A stretch of 64,000 bases of DNA from positions 124,001 to 188,000 of the forward strand of contig JBEVVY010000001.1 in assembly GCA_040506895.1 (NCBI GenBank), given 5' to 3'. Numbering within the stretch: position 1 is the stretch's first letter; every line of letters begins with the position of its first letter. A program made the translations under genes and the position numbers. Below the pieces are notes generated by a model. It searched no databases, was not told where the DNA came from, and worked only from the letters and a program-made list of their open reading frames with translations. This document shows, one piece after another, positions 42,696 through 51,033 of the stretch. Source of the stretch: Sedimenticola_A sp040506895. Its GTDB lineage: Bacteria; Pseudomonadota; Gammaproteobacteria; Chromatiales; Chromatiaceae.

Positions 42696-44067
42696 CCCGC
42701 CCTTGCCCTCCCGAAGTGTATCCATTCATCTGCGACTGCTGATCGCGGCCAGCCTGGTGCTCGCCTGTTTTCTCGGGCTCGGGGGCTATGCGCTGGAGCG
42801 CGCCTTCCGTGACAGCGCCGAGACGGCGTCCCAGGAGCGCCTGCTCGGCTATGTCTATGCCCTGTTGGCGGCGGCCCAGGAGGATGCCGAGGGGCGCCTG
42901 CGGCTGCCCGTTGCGCTGCCCGATCCCCGTTTTTCAAATCCGGACTCGGGTCTCTATGCGCGGGTCTCCGGTGCGGAGGGGGCATTCAACTGGCGTTCGC
43001 CTTCACTGCTGGGCAGGGGGCCGTTCGAATTCCTCGAGACGACAGCAGCGGGTGAGAAGCGGTTTACCCGGCAGGGTAACGGCTCTCAGCGCTTCATGGT
43101 GCTCAATTTCGGGGTGGTGTGGGAGGACGACCGGGGCAGGGAGATCGGCTACACCTTTTCCGTGGCGGAGGACTCCGCGCCCGTCCAGGCCGAACTGAAG
43201 GCCTTCCGGCGGGCCCTGCTGTTATGGCTCGGCGGGGCCTCCCTGCTGCTGTTGCTGGTTCAGGGCGCTGTCCTGCGCTGGGGATTGCGTCCCCTGCGAC
43301 AGGTGGCCGGCGACCTGGGAAAGATCGAATCGGGAGAGGCCGAGTACCTGGGCGGGCGCTACCCCCGTGAACTGACCGGCCTGACCGGCAGCATCAATTC
43401 GTTGATCCGTACCGGTCGTGCCAGCCGGGACCGCTACCGGAACAGTCTCGGAGATCTGGCCCACAGTCTGAAAACCCCCCTTGCGGTGCTGCTGGGAGCG
43501 GCTGAGAGTGCCGGGGACCGCAAGCTCAGGGAGGCGGTCCAGGAGCAGGTGCCGCGCATGAACGACATCGTTCAGAACCAGTTGAAGCGAGCCGCGGCAT
43601 CCGGCGGTTCAGGGCTTGCAGGCCCGGTGGATGCGGGGGTGGTGATCGAGCGCCTGGTCGCCAGCCTGGAGAAGGTCTATGCGGGCAAGCAGCTGGCCTG
43701 TTCCGTTGAAATCGATCCGGCAGTCCGTTTCTGGGGGGATGAGGGCGACCTCTTCGAGCTGGCGGGCAATCTCCTCGAGAACGCCTTCAAGTACGGCAGC
43801 TCAAGAATCCGGGTGTCGGTTGAATCCCTGGACGGCCAGGGGGAGAGGGGCATGAGACTGCAGATCGAGGATGATGGTCCGGGTGTCGCGGAGGCAGAGA
43901 GGGAGCGCGTACTGGGTCGTGGCAACAGGGCCGATGAGCGGGTCCCTGGCCAGGGTATCGGTCTCAGCGTCAGCAACGAGATCGTCGGGCTCTACGGTGG
44001 CACCCTGCAGATAGCCGGCTCACCTCTTGGCGGGGCGATGGTCAGGGTGGTAATTCCAGTCTCCTGA
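42685..44067 (+). CDS. PhoQ-like sensor histidine kinase
   Basis: 460 aa. Membrane segments at about 16-38 and 177-197 enclose a periplasmic domain of about 135 residues. HAMP follows, then the H box SLGDLAHSLKTPLAVLL with His260, and the ATPase domain with NLLENAFKYG, DDGPGV and GQGIGLSVSNEIV. It phosphorylates the regulator encoded just upstream. The stimulus is unknown; in PhoQ relatives it is divalent cations or envelope stress. Confidence 0.94.
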   Translation: MPDSPPLPSRSVSIHLRLLIAASLVLACFLGLGGYALERAFRDSAETASQERLLGYVYALLAAAQEDAEGRLRLPVALPDPRFSNPDSGLYARVSGAEGAFNWRSPSLLGRGPFEFLETTAAGEKRFTRQGNGSQRFMVLNFGVVWEDDRGREIGYTFSVAEDSAPVQAELKAFRRALLLWLGGASLLLLLVQGAVLRWGLRPLRQVAGDLGKIESGEAEYLGGRYPRELTGLTGSINSLIRTGRASRDRYRNSLGDLAHSLKTPLAVLLGAAESAGDRKLREAVQEQVPRMNDIVQNQLKRAAASGGSGLAGPVDAGVVIERLVASLEKVYAGKQLACSVEIDPAVRFWGDEGDLFELAGNLLENAFKYGSSRIRVSVESLDGQGERGMRLQIEDDGPGVAEAERERVLGRGNRADERVPGQGIGLSVSNEIVGLYGGTLQIAGSPLGGAMVRVVIPVS

Positions 44068-44081
44068 TCCGCCGGGAAGTC

Positions 44082-44975
44082 TCAGTGATTCGATGCCTCT
44101 TCCTTGGATAGCGCTTCTTCCGCCACCTTTCGGTCCTGGATTTCGTAGAGCCGGTTGTGGGCCTGGGTCAGGTCCTGGTTGGTGTTGTGGAGCTTGGCGA
44201 TCAACCGGTCTATCAGGTAGGTGAGGATCGGTTGGGTCTTGCTGGGATAGTTGGACAGAAAGCGCTGGAACGCTCCGCGCTTGATCTCCAGCAGGGTGAC
44301 ATCGCTGCAGCAGAGGACGTTTGCGGTACGCACCCCGCCCTCGAGGACCGCCGATTCCCCGAATACCTCGTGTTCGTTGATATTGCCCATGTAGAGGGCA
44401 TCCATATGGTCGACGGGATTCTCCTTGGTGATCATCAGGGTGCCCTCGGAGACCGCGTAGAGGGCGGAGGCCGGATCCCCCTCCCGCAGGACGTACTCAT
44501 CCGCAGAGAAATCCCTGACCGTGGTGATGTTTGCCAGTGAACGCAGGGCCACGTCATCCAGGGAGGAGAAGAGTTCGATATCCTGCAGCAGGCCCTTGAT
44601 ATCTTCATAGGCCTGTACCGAGTGCTGGAACCGGTCCAGTTCCCGCTCCATGGTCTCGCGGTCGATCTTGCCGAGCTTGATAAGGGCCTCGCCCATGGCC
44701 GGTCGGTTGGAATCGATACAGTCGAGAACCGTCTGGGCCTGTCCCTCGTCGATGAAGTTATGACGCAGGGCGACATCCATGAAGCTCAGGTCGGTCTCCG
44801 CCTGCAGGGTCAGGACCTTGAACACCTGGTTCATGTTCATGGCGCCTATCTTACAGGCCATCTTTTCGAAGGTGGGGGTCTCTTCACGTTGCAGGGTGAG
44901 CGCCTCGAGGACATCTGCCTCGCTGATCAACCGGCGGTCGATCAGGTACTCACCGAAGAATTTCTTTCGTGCCAT
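44082..44975 (-). CDS. MshEN-like plus cyclic-nucleotide-binding domain protein
   Basis: 297 aa from ATG 44975, chosen for GGAG 6 bp upstream. The first 110 residues look like the type II/IV secretion ATPase N-domain (MshEN): FGEYLIDRRLISEADVLEALTLQ near residue 5 and a second copy MGEALIKLGKIDRETMERELD near 90. MshEN can bind cyclic-di-GMP, but the Arg-Leu-Gly start of that motif is not intact here. A cNMP-binding domain follows (about 140-255) with LREGDPASALYAVSEGTL and FGESAVLEGGVRTANVLC. A short coiled coil ends the protein. No DNA-binding or catalytic domain is visible. Confidence 0.8.
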   Translation of the reverse strand: MARKKFFGEYLIDRRLISEADVLEALTLQREETPTFEKMACKIGAMNMNQVFKVLTLQAETDLSFMDVALRHNFIDEGQAQTVLDCIDSNRPAMGEALIKLGKIDRETMERELDRFQHSVQAYEDIKGLLQDIELFSSLDDVALRSLANITTVRDFSADEYVLREGDPASALYAVSEGTLMITKENPVDHMDALYMGNINEHEVFGESAVLEGGVRTANVLCCSDVTLLEIKRGAFQRFLSNYPSKTQPILTYLIDRLIAKLHNTNQDLTQAHNRLYEIQDRKVAEEALSKEEASNH

Positions 44976-45323
44976 TGACTGCTCCATGAGCGTTGGTCAG
45001 TGTCCCGCGAGGGCGGGTGGATAACTCCGTGCGTATCCTTTCGCTCTTCGAGGATTATCGGCAATGGGCATCATCTCTTTAGGTTGCTGAAAGAGATTGT
45101 TATCGATTTGTGAAGTAGTAGCGACCGGTAGGTGTTTAGTTCTCCTGGTCCGGGTAGCCTCACCGGAATTCACGCTTAGGGCAGCTATGGGTATGTGTGG
45201 GCTGGCGGAGGATTGTGTCATAATTCCGCGATCAGACTTACACGATAACCATCCGCCTGTTATTTCAGGATAAAGCTGATCGAGATTTACTCACTGCCAG
45301 GCGGAAGCGGAGAATAGAATTCC
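44976..45323. other. intergenic region without an evident gene
   Basis: 348 bp between two divergent genes. It must contain both promoters, but no clear -35/-10 pair stands out. A minus-strand frame of 74 codons (44997-45221) has no ribosome binding site or family resemblance and is not called. Confidence 0.6.
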
Positions 45324-46673
45324 ATGACACTGCATTATGACCTGATCGCCATCGGTGGTGGCAGCGGCGGCCTCTCTGCGGCGGAGCGGGCGGCCAAGTA
45401 CGGCGCCAAGTGCGCGGTGATAGAGGCAAGCAAGCTCGGTGGCACCTGCGTCAACCTGGGCTGCGTCCCCAAGAAGGTGATGTGGTACGGCGGCACCATC
45501 GCCCAGACCCTGAGGGACGCGCCGGATTACGGTTTCGACCTCCAGTACAACGGCTTCAACTGGGGCGAGCTGAAGGCGAAGCGCGATAACTATGTCGGCA
45601 ACATCAACAGCTGGTATCACACCTACCTCTCCGACTCCAATATCGACGAGATCCAGGGCTATGCACGGTTTGTCGACAAGAACACGCTCGAGGTGGAGGG
45701 TAAGCGTTACACCGCCGATCACATCGTGATCGCCCCCGGCTCCCATGCGGTGGTTCCCCAGGTGGAGGGCGCCGAGCTCGGCGTCACCTCCGACGGCTTC
45801 TTCGATTTCGAGGAGCAGCCCGGGCGGGTCGCCATCGTCGGCAGCGGATATATCGCGGTCGAGATTGCCGGCGTGCTCAATGCCATGGGTTCCGAGGTGA
45901 CCATGTTCCTGCGGCGGGAGCACCTGCTGCGCAAGTTCGACGCCATGCTGCGCGAGACCCTGATGGAGGAGATGCTCAATGACGGCGTCAACATCCTCTC
46001 GTCCGCCCAGCTGGAACGGGTGGTGCAGGCCGACGACGGCAGTCTCGAGATCCACTGCGCCAATCAGCAGGTGCACAGCGGTTTCGACAAGCTGATATGG
46101 GCCATCGGCCGGGCACCGTCCTCCGCGGGCCTGGACCTGGAGATGGCCGGGGTCGAGACCGACGAGGCGGGCTTTATCCTGGTGGATGAGTACCAGAACA
46201 CCAACGTGCCGGGCATCTACGCCATGGGTGATGTGACCCCCGCGCCCCAGCTGACACCAGTGGCCATCGCCGCTGCCAGGCGGTTGTCGGATCGCCTGTT
46301 CGGCGGTATGAAGGATCGCAAGCTGGACTACGGCCTGGTGCCCACGGTGGTCTTCTCGCATCCACCCATCGGTACCGTCGGCCTGACCGAGGGAGAGGCA
46401 AGGGAGAGCCATGGCGAGGCGGTAAAGGTCTACCAGACCCGCTTCACCCCGATGTACAACGCCTTCACCCAGCGCGAGAGCAAGGTGGCGATGAAGCTGG
46501 TCTGTGTCGGCGCCCAGGAGAAGATCGTTGGCTGTCACATGATCGGGCTGGGCTGCGACGAGATGCTGCAGGGCTTTACAGTGGCGATCCGCATGGGTGC
46601 CACCAAGCGGGATTTCGACGACACCATCGCTATCCATCCCACGGCATCGGAAGAGCTGGTCACCATGCGTTGA
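45324..46673 (+). CDS. gor: glutathione-disulfide reductase
   Basis: 449 aa. FAD-binding GGGSGG at 11-16, redox-active disulfide C42/C47 in GGTCVNLGCVPKKVMW, the NADPH-binding VAIVGSGYIAVEIAGVL near 173, and the C-terminal IAIHPTASEELVTMR with the catalytic His of the partner subunit. It reduces GSSG with NADPH. GGCGGAAGCGGAG precedes the ATG. Confidence 0.95.
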   Translation: MTLHYDLIAIGGGSGGLSAAERAAKYGAKCAVIEASKLGGTCVNLGCVPKKVMWYGGTIAQTLRDAPDYGFDLQYNGFNWGELKAKRDNYVGNINSWYHTYLSDSNIDEIQGYARFVDKNTLEVEGKRYTADHIVIAPGSHAVVPQVEGAELGVTSDGFFDFEEQPGRVAIVGSGYIAVEIAGVLNAMGSEVTMFLRREHLLRKFDAMLRETLMEEMLNDGVNILSSAQLERVVQADDGSLEIHCANQQVHSGFDKLIWAIGRAPSSAGLDLEMAGVETDEAGFILVDEYQNTNVPGIYAMGDVTPAPQLTPVAIAAARRLSDRLFGGMKDRKLDYGLVPTVVFSHPPIGTVGLTEGEARESHGEAVKVYQTRFTPMYNAFTQRESKVAMKLVCVGAQEKIVGCHMIGLGCDEMLQGFTVAIRMGATKRDFDDTIAIHPTASEELVTMR

Positions 46674-46717
46674 CCGGGTGGGAGGATCCCGGGCACTGAA
46701 GGCCTTTACAGCATTGG

Positions 46718-48343
46718 CTATGACCCCTGTTGCGCCCCGGTCTCCTTGCCTGGTGAGTAGGTGCATACCCGGTTACGCCCCTGTTCCTTGGCGTCATACA
46801 GGGCGCTGTCAGCTGCCGCGATAAGGAAGGTGTCCGTGTCACCATGCAACGGATAGGAGGCGACGCCTATGCTGATGGTGATCGAAACCGATCGTGTGTC
46901 GTCGATTTGAAATGGAAGTGCCGACACTGTCAGGTTCATCCGCTCGGCAACCTGCTGTGCATTCTGACCATCCGTCTCGGGCAGGATGATCGCTATCTCC
47001 TCACCGCCGTACCTGCACACGTAATCTATCCCCCTTGACTCCTTCAGGAGCCGTGCACTCAATTTCTGCAGTACAGTGTCCCCTGCGGGATGGCCATGGG
47101 TATCGTTTATCTGCTTGAATCTGTCGATGTCGATGAGAAGCAGCGACAGCGGGTGATCGAAGCGCATGGAACGGGCAAGTTCGTTGTCGAGAGACTCATG
47201 GAACATGCGCCGGGTGTAGAGATTCGTCAGGCTGTCATGGGTGGCTAGCTGCTCGAGAATGTCTTGATCCCGTTCGATCCGCTGGCTGACCCGGTTGGCC
47301 TGTACATAGAAGAAGATGATCAATACACCGCCCAGTATGAAGACGGTGATGCCAACGACCAGTGCCGTACGCTCCGCCACATCCATTTCATGTGACACAT
47401 CGGCCAGCAGTGTCATTTCCGCTATTTCGCGTCCCCTCGCATCCTCTACGGGCATGGTGAGCAGCCAGTAGGAATAGCCATCGCTTTCAAGTTCCAGTAC
47501 CTGGTTGCGGGGCACATGCTGGGCGCGGTTGAGATGCTGGTCCAGTATCGGGGGGAGTTCCCTGGTGGAACCCGAACTCATCACCACGTCGCGATAACGC
47601 TCCCAATCCACCGTGCGCCCCAGCACGCGCATGCCGTCCTCCCACTTCTGACGCTGCAGGTAGTTCTTCTGAATGACCACCGCCACTTCAAAGCCGAAGA
47701 TATCCCTGAGACGTTCGATCACGTGGTCTATCTCCATGCCTAGCTCGATGTAGCCGATCAGCCTGCCTGTTTTCCTGTCGTGCCAGGGAGATACCACGCG
47801 CAGTGTGAATGTGCCCAGGGGGCCGAGTTCCACGCCGTAGGAGACGGCCTCGTTCTGCTCCGCCCGGAGCGTGGTGACCCGGTCGATTCTGTCACCATGG
47901 CGCCCGGGTGCGTGGACACGCAGGAAATTCACCCTGTCGGGGTGGCTGAAATAGAAGTGGGTGATGTTGTAATCACGATTGAGTTCCCGGTACAGATCTT
48001 CGGTATAGGCAAAGAGCGCCTCCCTGTCCCGGGTCGCAAAGACCTCGCTCAATGTCTGATCCTGCAGCAGGGCGTTGAGCATGGCCCGAAGCGCATTGGC
48101 ATCATTCAGAATACTCTTCTCGTAGAAGTCTTTCGCTACGGACTGCGTGCGCGTCAGGCGTTCGTGGATCAGGCCGTGGCTCCGGCTCTCGGATTCGAAA
48201 TAGAAAAGGCTGATCGCCAACACCATGACCAGCAGAACGATCGTGGCGACAAGCGGCGTCAGGAACCTCAGTCTGAGGGATGCAGCCTCGTGATTATCAG
48301 AAAGATGGTTTCTGCTCTGCTGCTTAGTGTCGGGGCCAGGCAT
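46718..48343 (-). CDS. membrane GGDEF (GGEEI) diguanylate cyclase
   Basis: 541 aa. Membrane segments at about 26-48 and 330-352 enclose a large periplasmic sensor (about 280 residues) with a double-Cache-like pattern (FYFSHPDRVNFLRVHAPG, then GYIELGMEIDHVI). The cytoplasmic GGDEF has GGEEI at 446-450 rather than GGEEF, with an RxxD inhibitory site (RGID) five residues before it. The catalytic acids are kept, so activity is likely. It is slightly lower in GC than its neighbours. Convergent with glutathione reductase. Confidence 0.9.
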   Translation of the reverse strand: MPGPDTKQQSRNHLSDNHEAASLRLRFLTPLVATIVLLVMVLAISLFYFESESRSHGLIHERLTRTQSVAKDFYEKSILNDANALRAMLNALLQDQTLSEVFATRDREALFAYTEDLYRELNRDYNITHFYFSHPDRVNFLRVHAPGRHGDRIDRVTTLRAEQNEAVSYGVELGPLGTFTLRVVSPWHDRKTGRLIGYIELGMEIDHVIERLRDIFGFEVAVVIQKNYLQRQKWEDGMRVLGRTVDWERYRDVVMSSGSTRELPPILDQHLNRAQHVPRNQVLELESDGYSYWLLTMPVEDARGREIAEMTLLADVSHEMDVAERTALVVGITVFILGGVLIIFFYVQANRVSQRIERDQDILEQLATHDSLTNLYTRRMFHESLDNELARSMRFDHPLSLLLIDIDRFKQINDTHGHPAGDTVLQKLSARLLKESRGIDYVCRYGGEEIAIILPETDGQNAQQVAERMNLTVSALPFQIDDTRSVSITISIGVASYPLHGDTDTFLIAAADSALYDAKEQGRNRVCTYSPGKETGAQQGS

Positions 48344-48496
48344 GTCAGAATCATCCGGATTCGGTTATTGATTTTATAAATCCCTGCCCACAGATCGGCA
48401 GTTGATCTCTTTACTCAAGTGTAGTCGAAAATCACAGATCTCATCCCATGGCCTACTTGTCGAGGTGCAGGTGCAGGTGCAGGGATTCTCCGTGCA

Positions 48497-49165
48497 TCAG
48501 CGGGATGCACCAGCCTGTTCGAGCCGCTCCAGGTAGTGTTGCCACTTCTCTGCATGCTGGCTGCCGAGTTCGTAGAGGTAGCGCCAGTCGTAGAGGCCGG
48601 AGTTGTGCCCGTCATCGAAATAGAGCTTGATGGCGTACTGGCCGACCANNNNNNNNNNNNNNNNNNNNNNNNNNNNNNNNNNNNNNNNNNNNNNNNNNNN
48701 NNNNNNNNNNNNNNNNNNNNNNNNNNNNNNNNNNNNNNNNNNNNNNNNNNNNNNNNNNNNNNNNNNNNNNNNNNNNNNNNNNNNNNNNNNNNNNNNNNNN
48801 NNNNNNNNNNNNNNNNNNNNNNNNNNNNNNNNNNNNNNNNNNNNNNNNTGGCTGCCGAGTTCGTAGAGGTAGCGCCAGTCGTAGAGGCCGGAGTTGTGCC
48901 CGTCATCGAAATAGAGCTTGATGGCGTACTGGCCGACCATCTTTATATCTTCGAGAGCGACATCCCGCTTGCCGCTGATCAGTATGCCGGCATCGCCCCG
49001 TCGGGCACGCACCTCTCCTGACGGGGAGTGGACACGCAGGTACTCGCAGGGCAGTTCGAAATGTGCGCCGTCATCGAAAGTCAGCTCCAGCACTCTCGAT
49101 CTCTTGTGCAGCCTGATGTCGACGGGTATCGGGTGGTCGTTCACGGGCGACGGCCGCCAGGTCAT
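48497..49165 (-). CDS. DUF971 protein, split by an assembly gap
   Basis: ATG 49165 overlaps the stop of the EVE gene (ATGA). The frame reads VDIRLHKRSRVLELTFDD, then GEVRARRGDAGILISGKRDV, then the family signature VGQYAIKLYFDDGHNSGLYDWRYLYEL. That last part is repeated exactly on both sides of 200 N. Deleting the N run and one 91-bp copy (291 bp, a multiple of 3) gives a normal 125-aa DUF971 protein ending HYLERLEQAGASR. DUF971 is the N-terminal part of gamma-butyrobetaine hydroxylase-like proteins and is linked to iron-sulfur cluster factors in some bacteria. Confidence 0.85.
   Translation of the reverse strand: MTWRPSPVNDHPIPVDIRLHKRSRVLELTFDDGAHFELPCEYLRVHSPSGEVRARRGDAGILISGKRDVALEDIKMVGQYAIKLYFDDGHNSGLYDWRYLYELGSXXXXXXXXXXXXXXXXXXXXXXXXXXXXXXXXXXXXXXXXXXXXXXXXXXXXXXXXXXXXXXXXXXXXVGQYAIKLYFDDGHNSGLYDWRYLYELGSQHAEKWQHYLERLEQAGASR
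48558..48939. other. 200-N gap flanked by identical 91-bp copies
   Basis: N run 48649-48848. The 91 bp at 48558-48648 and at 48849-48939 are identical. This is the look of two contigs that overlap but were joined with a gap, not of a biological duplication. Confidence 0.9.
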
Positions 49166-49626
49166 TCGAGCGACAGGATGAAATCCCACTGCACCTTGCT
49201 GATGGGCATGATGGAGAGTCGGTTTCCCTTGCGCACCAGCGGGCAGTCGGCGAGGGTGGTGTCGGCATACTCCTTGAGTTCCTGCAGCGAGATGGTGCGC
49301 TTGAGCTGACGCTTGTGCTTCACGTCGACCATGTACCAGCGGGGGTTGTCCGGGTCGCTCTTCGGGTCGTAGTACTTCTCCTCCGGGGCGAAGGCGGTGT
49401 GGTCCGGATAGCCCTCCTTCACCACCTCCATGATGCCGACGATACCGGGTACGTCGCAGTTGGAGTGGTAGAAGAAGCAGAGATCACCCTTTTTCATGTC
49501 GTCCCGCATCATATTGCGGGCCTGGTAGTTTCTTACACCGTCCCAGGGTTCTGTCTTCTTTGGGCGGGATTTCAGGTGTTCGATGCCGAAGACATCGGGC
49601 TCGGACTTCATCAGCCAGTAATTCAT
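49162..49626 (-). CDS. EVE-domain protein (Thy28/PUA-like)
   Basis: 154 aa, one EVE domain. The N-terminal YWLMKSEPDVFGIEHL, WDGVRNYQARNMMRDDMKKGDLCFFYHSNC and YPDHTAF segments are diagnostic. EVE domains bind modified bases in nucleic acids in several systems; the role of this stand-alone form is not known. It overlaps the DUF971 gene by 4 bp. Confidence 0.93.
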   Translation of the reverse strand: MNYWLMKSEPDVFGIEHLKSRPKKTEPWDGVRNYQARNMMRDDMKKGDLCFFYHSNCDVPGIVGIMEVVKEGYPDHTAFAPEEKYYDPKSDPDNPRWYMVDVKHKRQLKRTISLQELKEYADTTLADCPLVRKGNRLSIMPISKVQWDFILSLE

Positions 49627-49733
49627 CAGGGAGATTCCTTGCGAGTTATATTGCGCTTTATCGATCCATTATAACCGAACCTCCGGGTCCGATTTCCCCG
49701 TAAATGACCCGGCATATCCGGTTGTTTGGACCC

Positions 49734-50732
49734 CTATGAGAGCTGCTTGAGCATGTGCTGAAAGTTTTTCAGACGCTGGGGATGGATGTTGCCCTGTTCG
49801 ACTGCCTCGCACAGTGCACAACCCGGTTCCCGGTCGTGGCGGCAGTTACTGAAGCGGCAGTGGCCCAGGTAATCTGCAAACTCCGCAAAGCCGCGCTCCA
49901 GGTGCTGCCGGTCGATATCGCCGAAGCGGAAACTGCGCACTCCCGGTGAGTCGATCAGGTTGCCGCCATGGGGCAGGGAATAGAGCGTCGTCGTGGAGGT
50001 TGTGTGCTTGCCCAGGCCGGTTGCGTGGGAGAGTTTGCCTACCTGGATGTTGAGGTCGGGCAGCAGGGCGTTGACCAGGGATGATTTGCCCACCCCCGAC
50101 TGGCCCAGGAGGATGCTGGTTTCGCCGTTCAGCCTTTCCCGCAGCGGGTCAAGACCGTGTTCGAATTTTGCACTGATGCGGATCACCGGGTAGCCGATGT
50201 CGGCGTAGTGGCCGAACTCATCCTCGAAGCCTGCTCCCGCCGCGTCGTCCAGCAGATCGCTCTTGTTGAGTGCGATCACTGCCTTTACCCCGATATTCTC
50301 CGCGGCCACCAGGTACTGGTCCACCAGGTACTGGCTGGGCGGGGGTTCCGGTGCCATGACGATCACCAGCTGGCTGATGTTGGCCGCCAGGGGCTTCTCT
50401 TCACCACTGAAGTTGGGGCGTACCAGGACCGTGTCGCGTTCCAGAATGGCGGAAACGACACCCTCGCCATCGTCGGTCGCCTGCCAGACGACCCGGTCGC
50501 CACAGACCACTTGGCCGATATTCTGCCTGAACAGGCAGTGGATCAGCTCTCCCTCTTCGCTCTCCACCACCAGGTTCTGGCCATGGCGTGTGATGACCCG
50601 GCCCGGGCGGGGTGCATCCTTCTCCGCTTCGTGTAGTGCAGCCTGGGCACGGGTCTCCATGCGCTGCCGGCGCCGATCCTGTATCGCCTGGATGCGTTCC
50701 TTCTGGCGCTGGGAGAGTCTGCGCTTCGCCAT
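49734..50732 (-). CDS. rsgA: ribosome small subunit-dependent GTPase RsgA
   Basis: 332 aa. OB domain first, then the circularly permuted GTPase order: G4 NKSD at 156-159, G1 GQSGVGKS at 210-217 and G3 DSPG at 261-264. The zinc knuckle follows (C292, C297, C305, C308 region, ending CALCEAV). It checks maturation of the 30S subunit. It begins 16 bp after the cytochrome c gene. Confidence 0.96.
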   Translation of the reverse strand: MAKRRLSQRQKERIQAIQDRRRQRMETRAQAALHEAEKDAPRPGRVITRHGQNLVVESEEGELIHCLFRQNIGQVVCGDRVVWQATDDGEGVVSAILERDTVLVRPNFSGEEKPLAANISQLVIVMAPEPPPSQYLVDQYLVAAENIGVKAVIALNKSDLLDDAAGAGFEDEFGHYADIGYPVIRISAKFEHGLDPLRERLNGETSILLGQSGVGKSSLVNALLPDLNIQVGKLSHATGLGKHTTSTTTLYSLPHGGNLIDSPGVRSFRFGDIDRQHLERGFAEFADYLGHCRFSNCRHDREPGCALCEAVEQGNIHPQRLKNFQHMLKQLS

Positions 50733-50748
50733 TCCGTGGTGAGCTTAT

Positions 50749-51033
50749 CTACTTCTTGAAGTGATAGAACTTGCTGTTCAGGTATTCAGCGGCACTCTCG
50801 ACATCCTCGTCGAACCACTGCAGTCCGAGTGCGAGTTCACAGCGCCTCACCTGGGTGGAGAGACCGGGGCGGTTCTGTACTCTTCGGTCCGACCGTGTGT
50901 AGATATCGTTACCGTGGCAACCGTAGCAGTTTTCGTTGACCAGGCTTTTTCCCTCGGGAGAATCCGCGGCCTGGACAGTCACGGCGGTTGCCGCAGCCAT
51001 CAGCATGATGCCGGTAAAGATTAGAGCTCTCAT
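50749..51033 (-). CDS. small monohaem c-type cytochrome
   Basis: 94 aa. A signal peptide (ending VQA) directs it to the periplasm. One haem site, CYGCH, is near residue 36. After it the protein has no Met at all, so the usual Met axial ligand is missing; candidates are a His near the C-terminus (FYHFKK) or an open coordination site. A second Cys is at RRCELAL. Its ATG overlaps the end of the peptidase gene (ATGA). Confidence 0.88.
   Translation of the reverse strand: MRALIFTGIMLMAAATAVTVQAADSPEGKSLVNENCYGCHGNDIYTRSDRRVQNRPGLSTQVRRCELALGLQWFDEDVESAAEYLNSKFYHFKK

Noticed and set aside
45170..45215. Sequence resembling the start of a cyclic-di-GMP-I riboswitch (CACGC..AGGGCA)
   Set aside because: The following conserved AAACC and the second half of the aptamer are absent.
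44997..45221. 74-codon minus-strand open frame
   Set aside because: No ribosome binding site, biased composition and location in a divergent promoter region.
45291..46766. 491-codon minus-strand frame opposite glutathione reductase
   Set aside because: Shadow frame; the plus-strand enzyme is clear.
48558..48939. Tandem duplication of part of DUF971
   Set aside because: Exact identity of 91 bp on both sides of an N run points to contig overlap.
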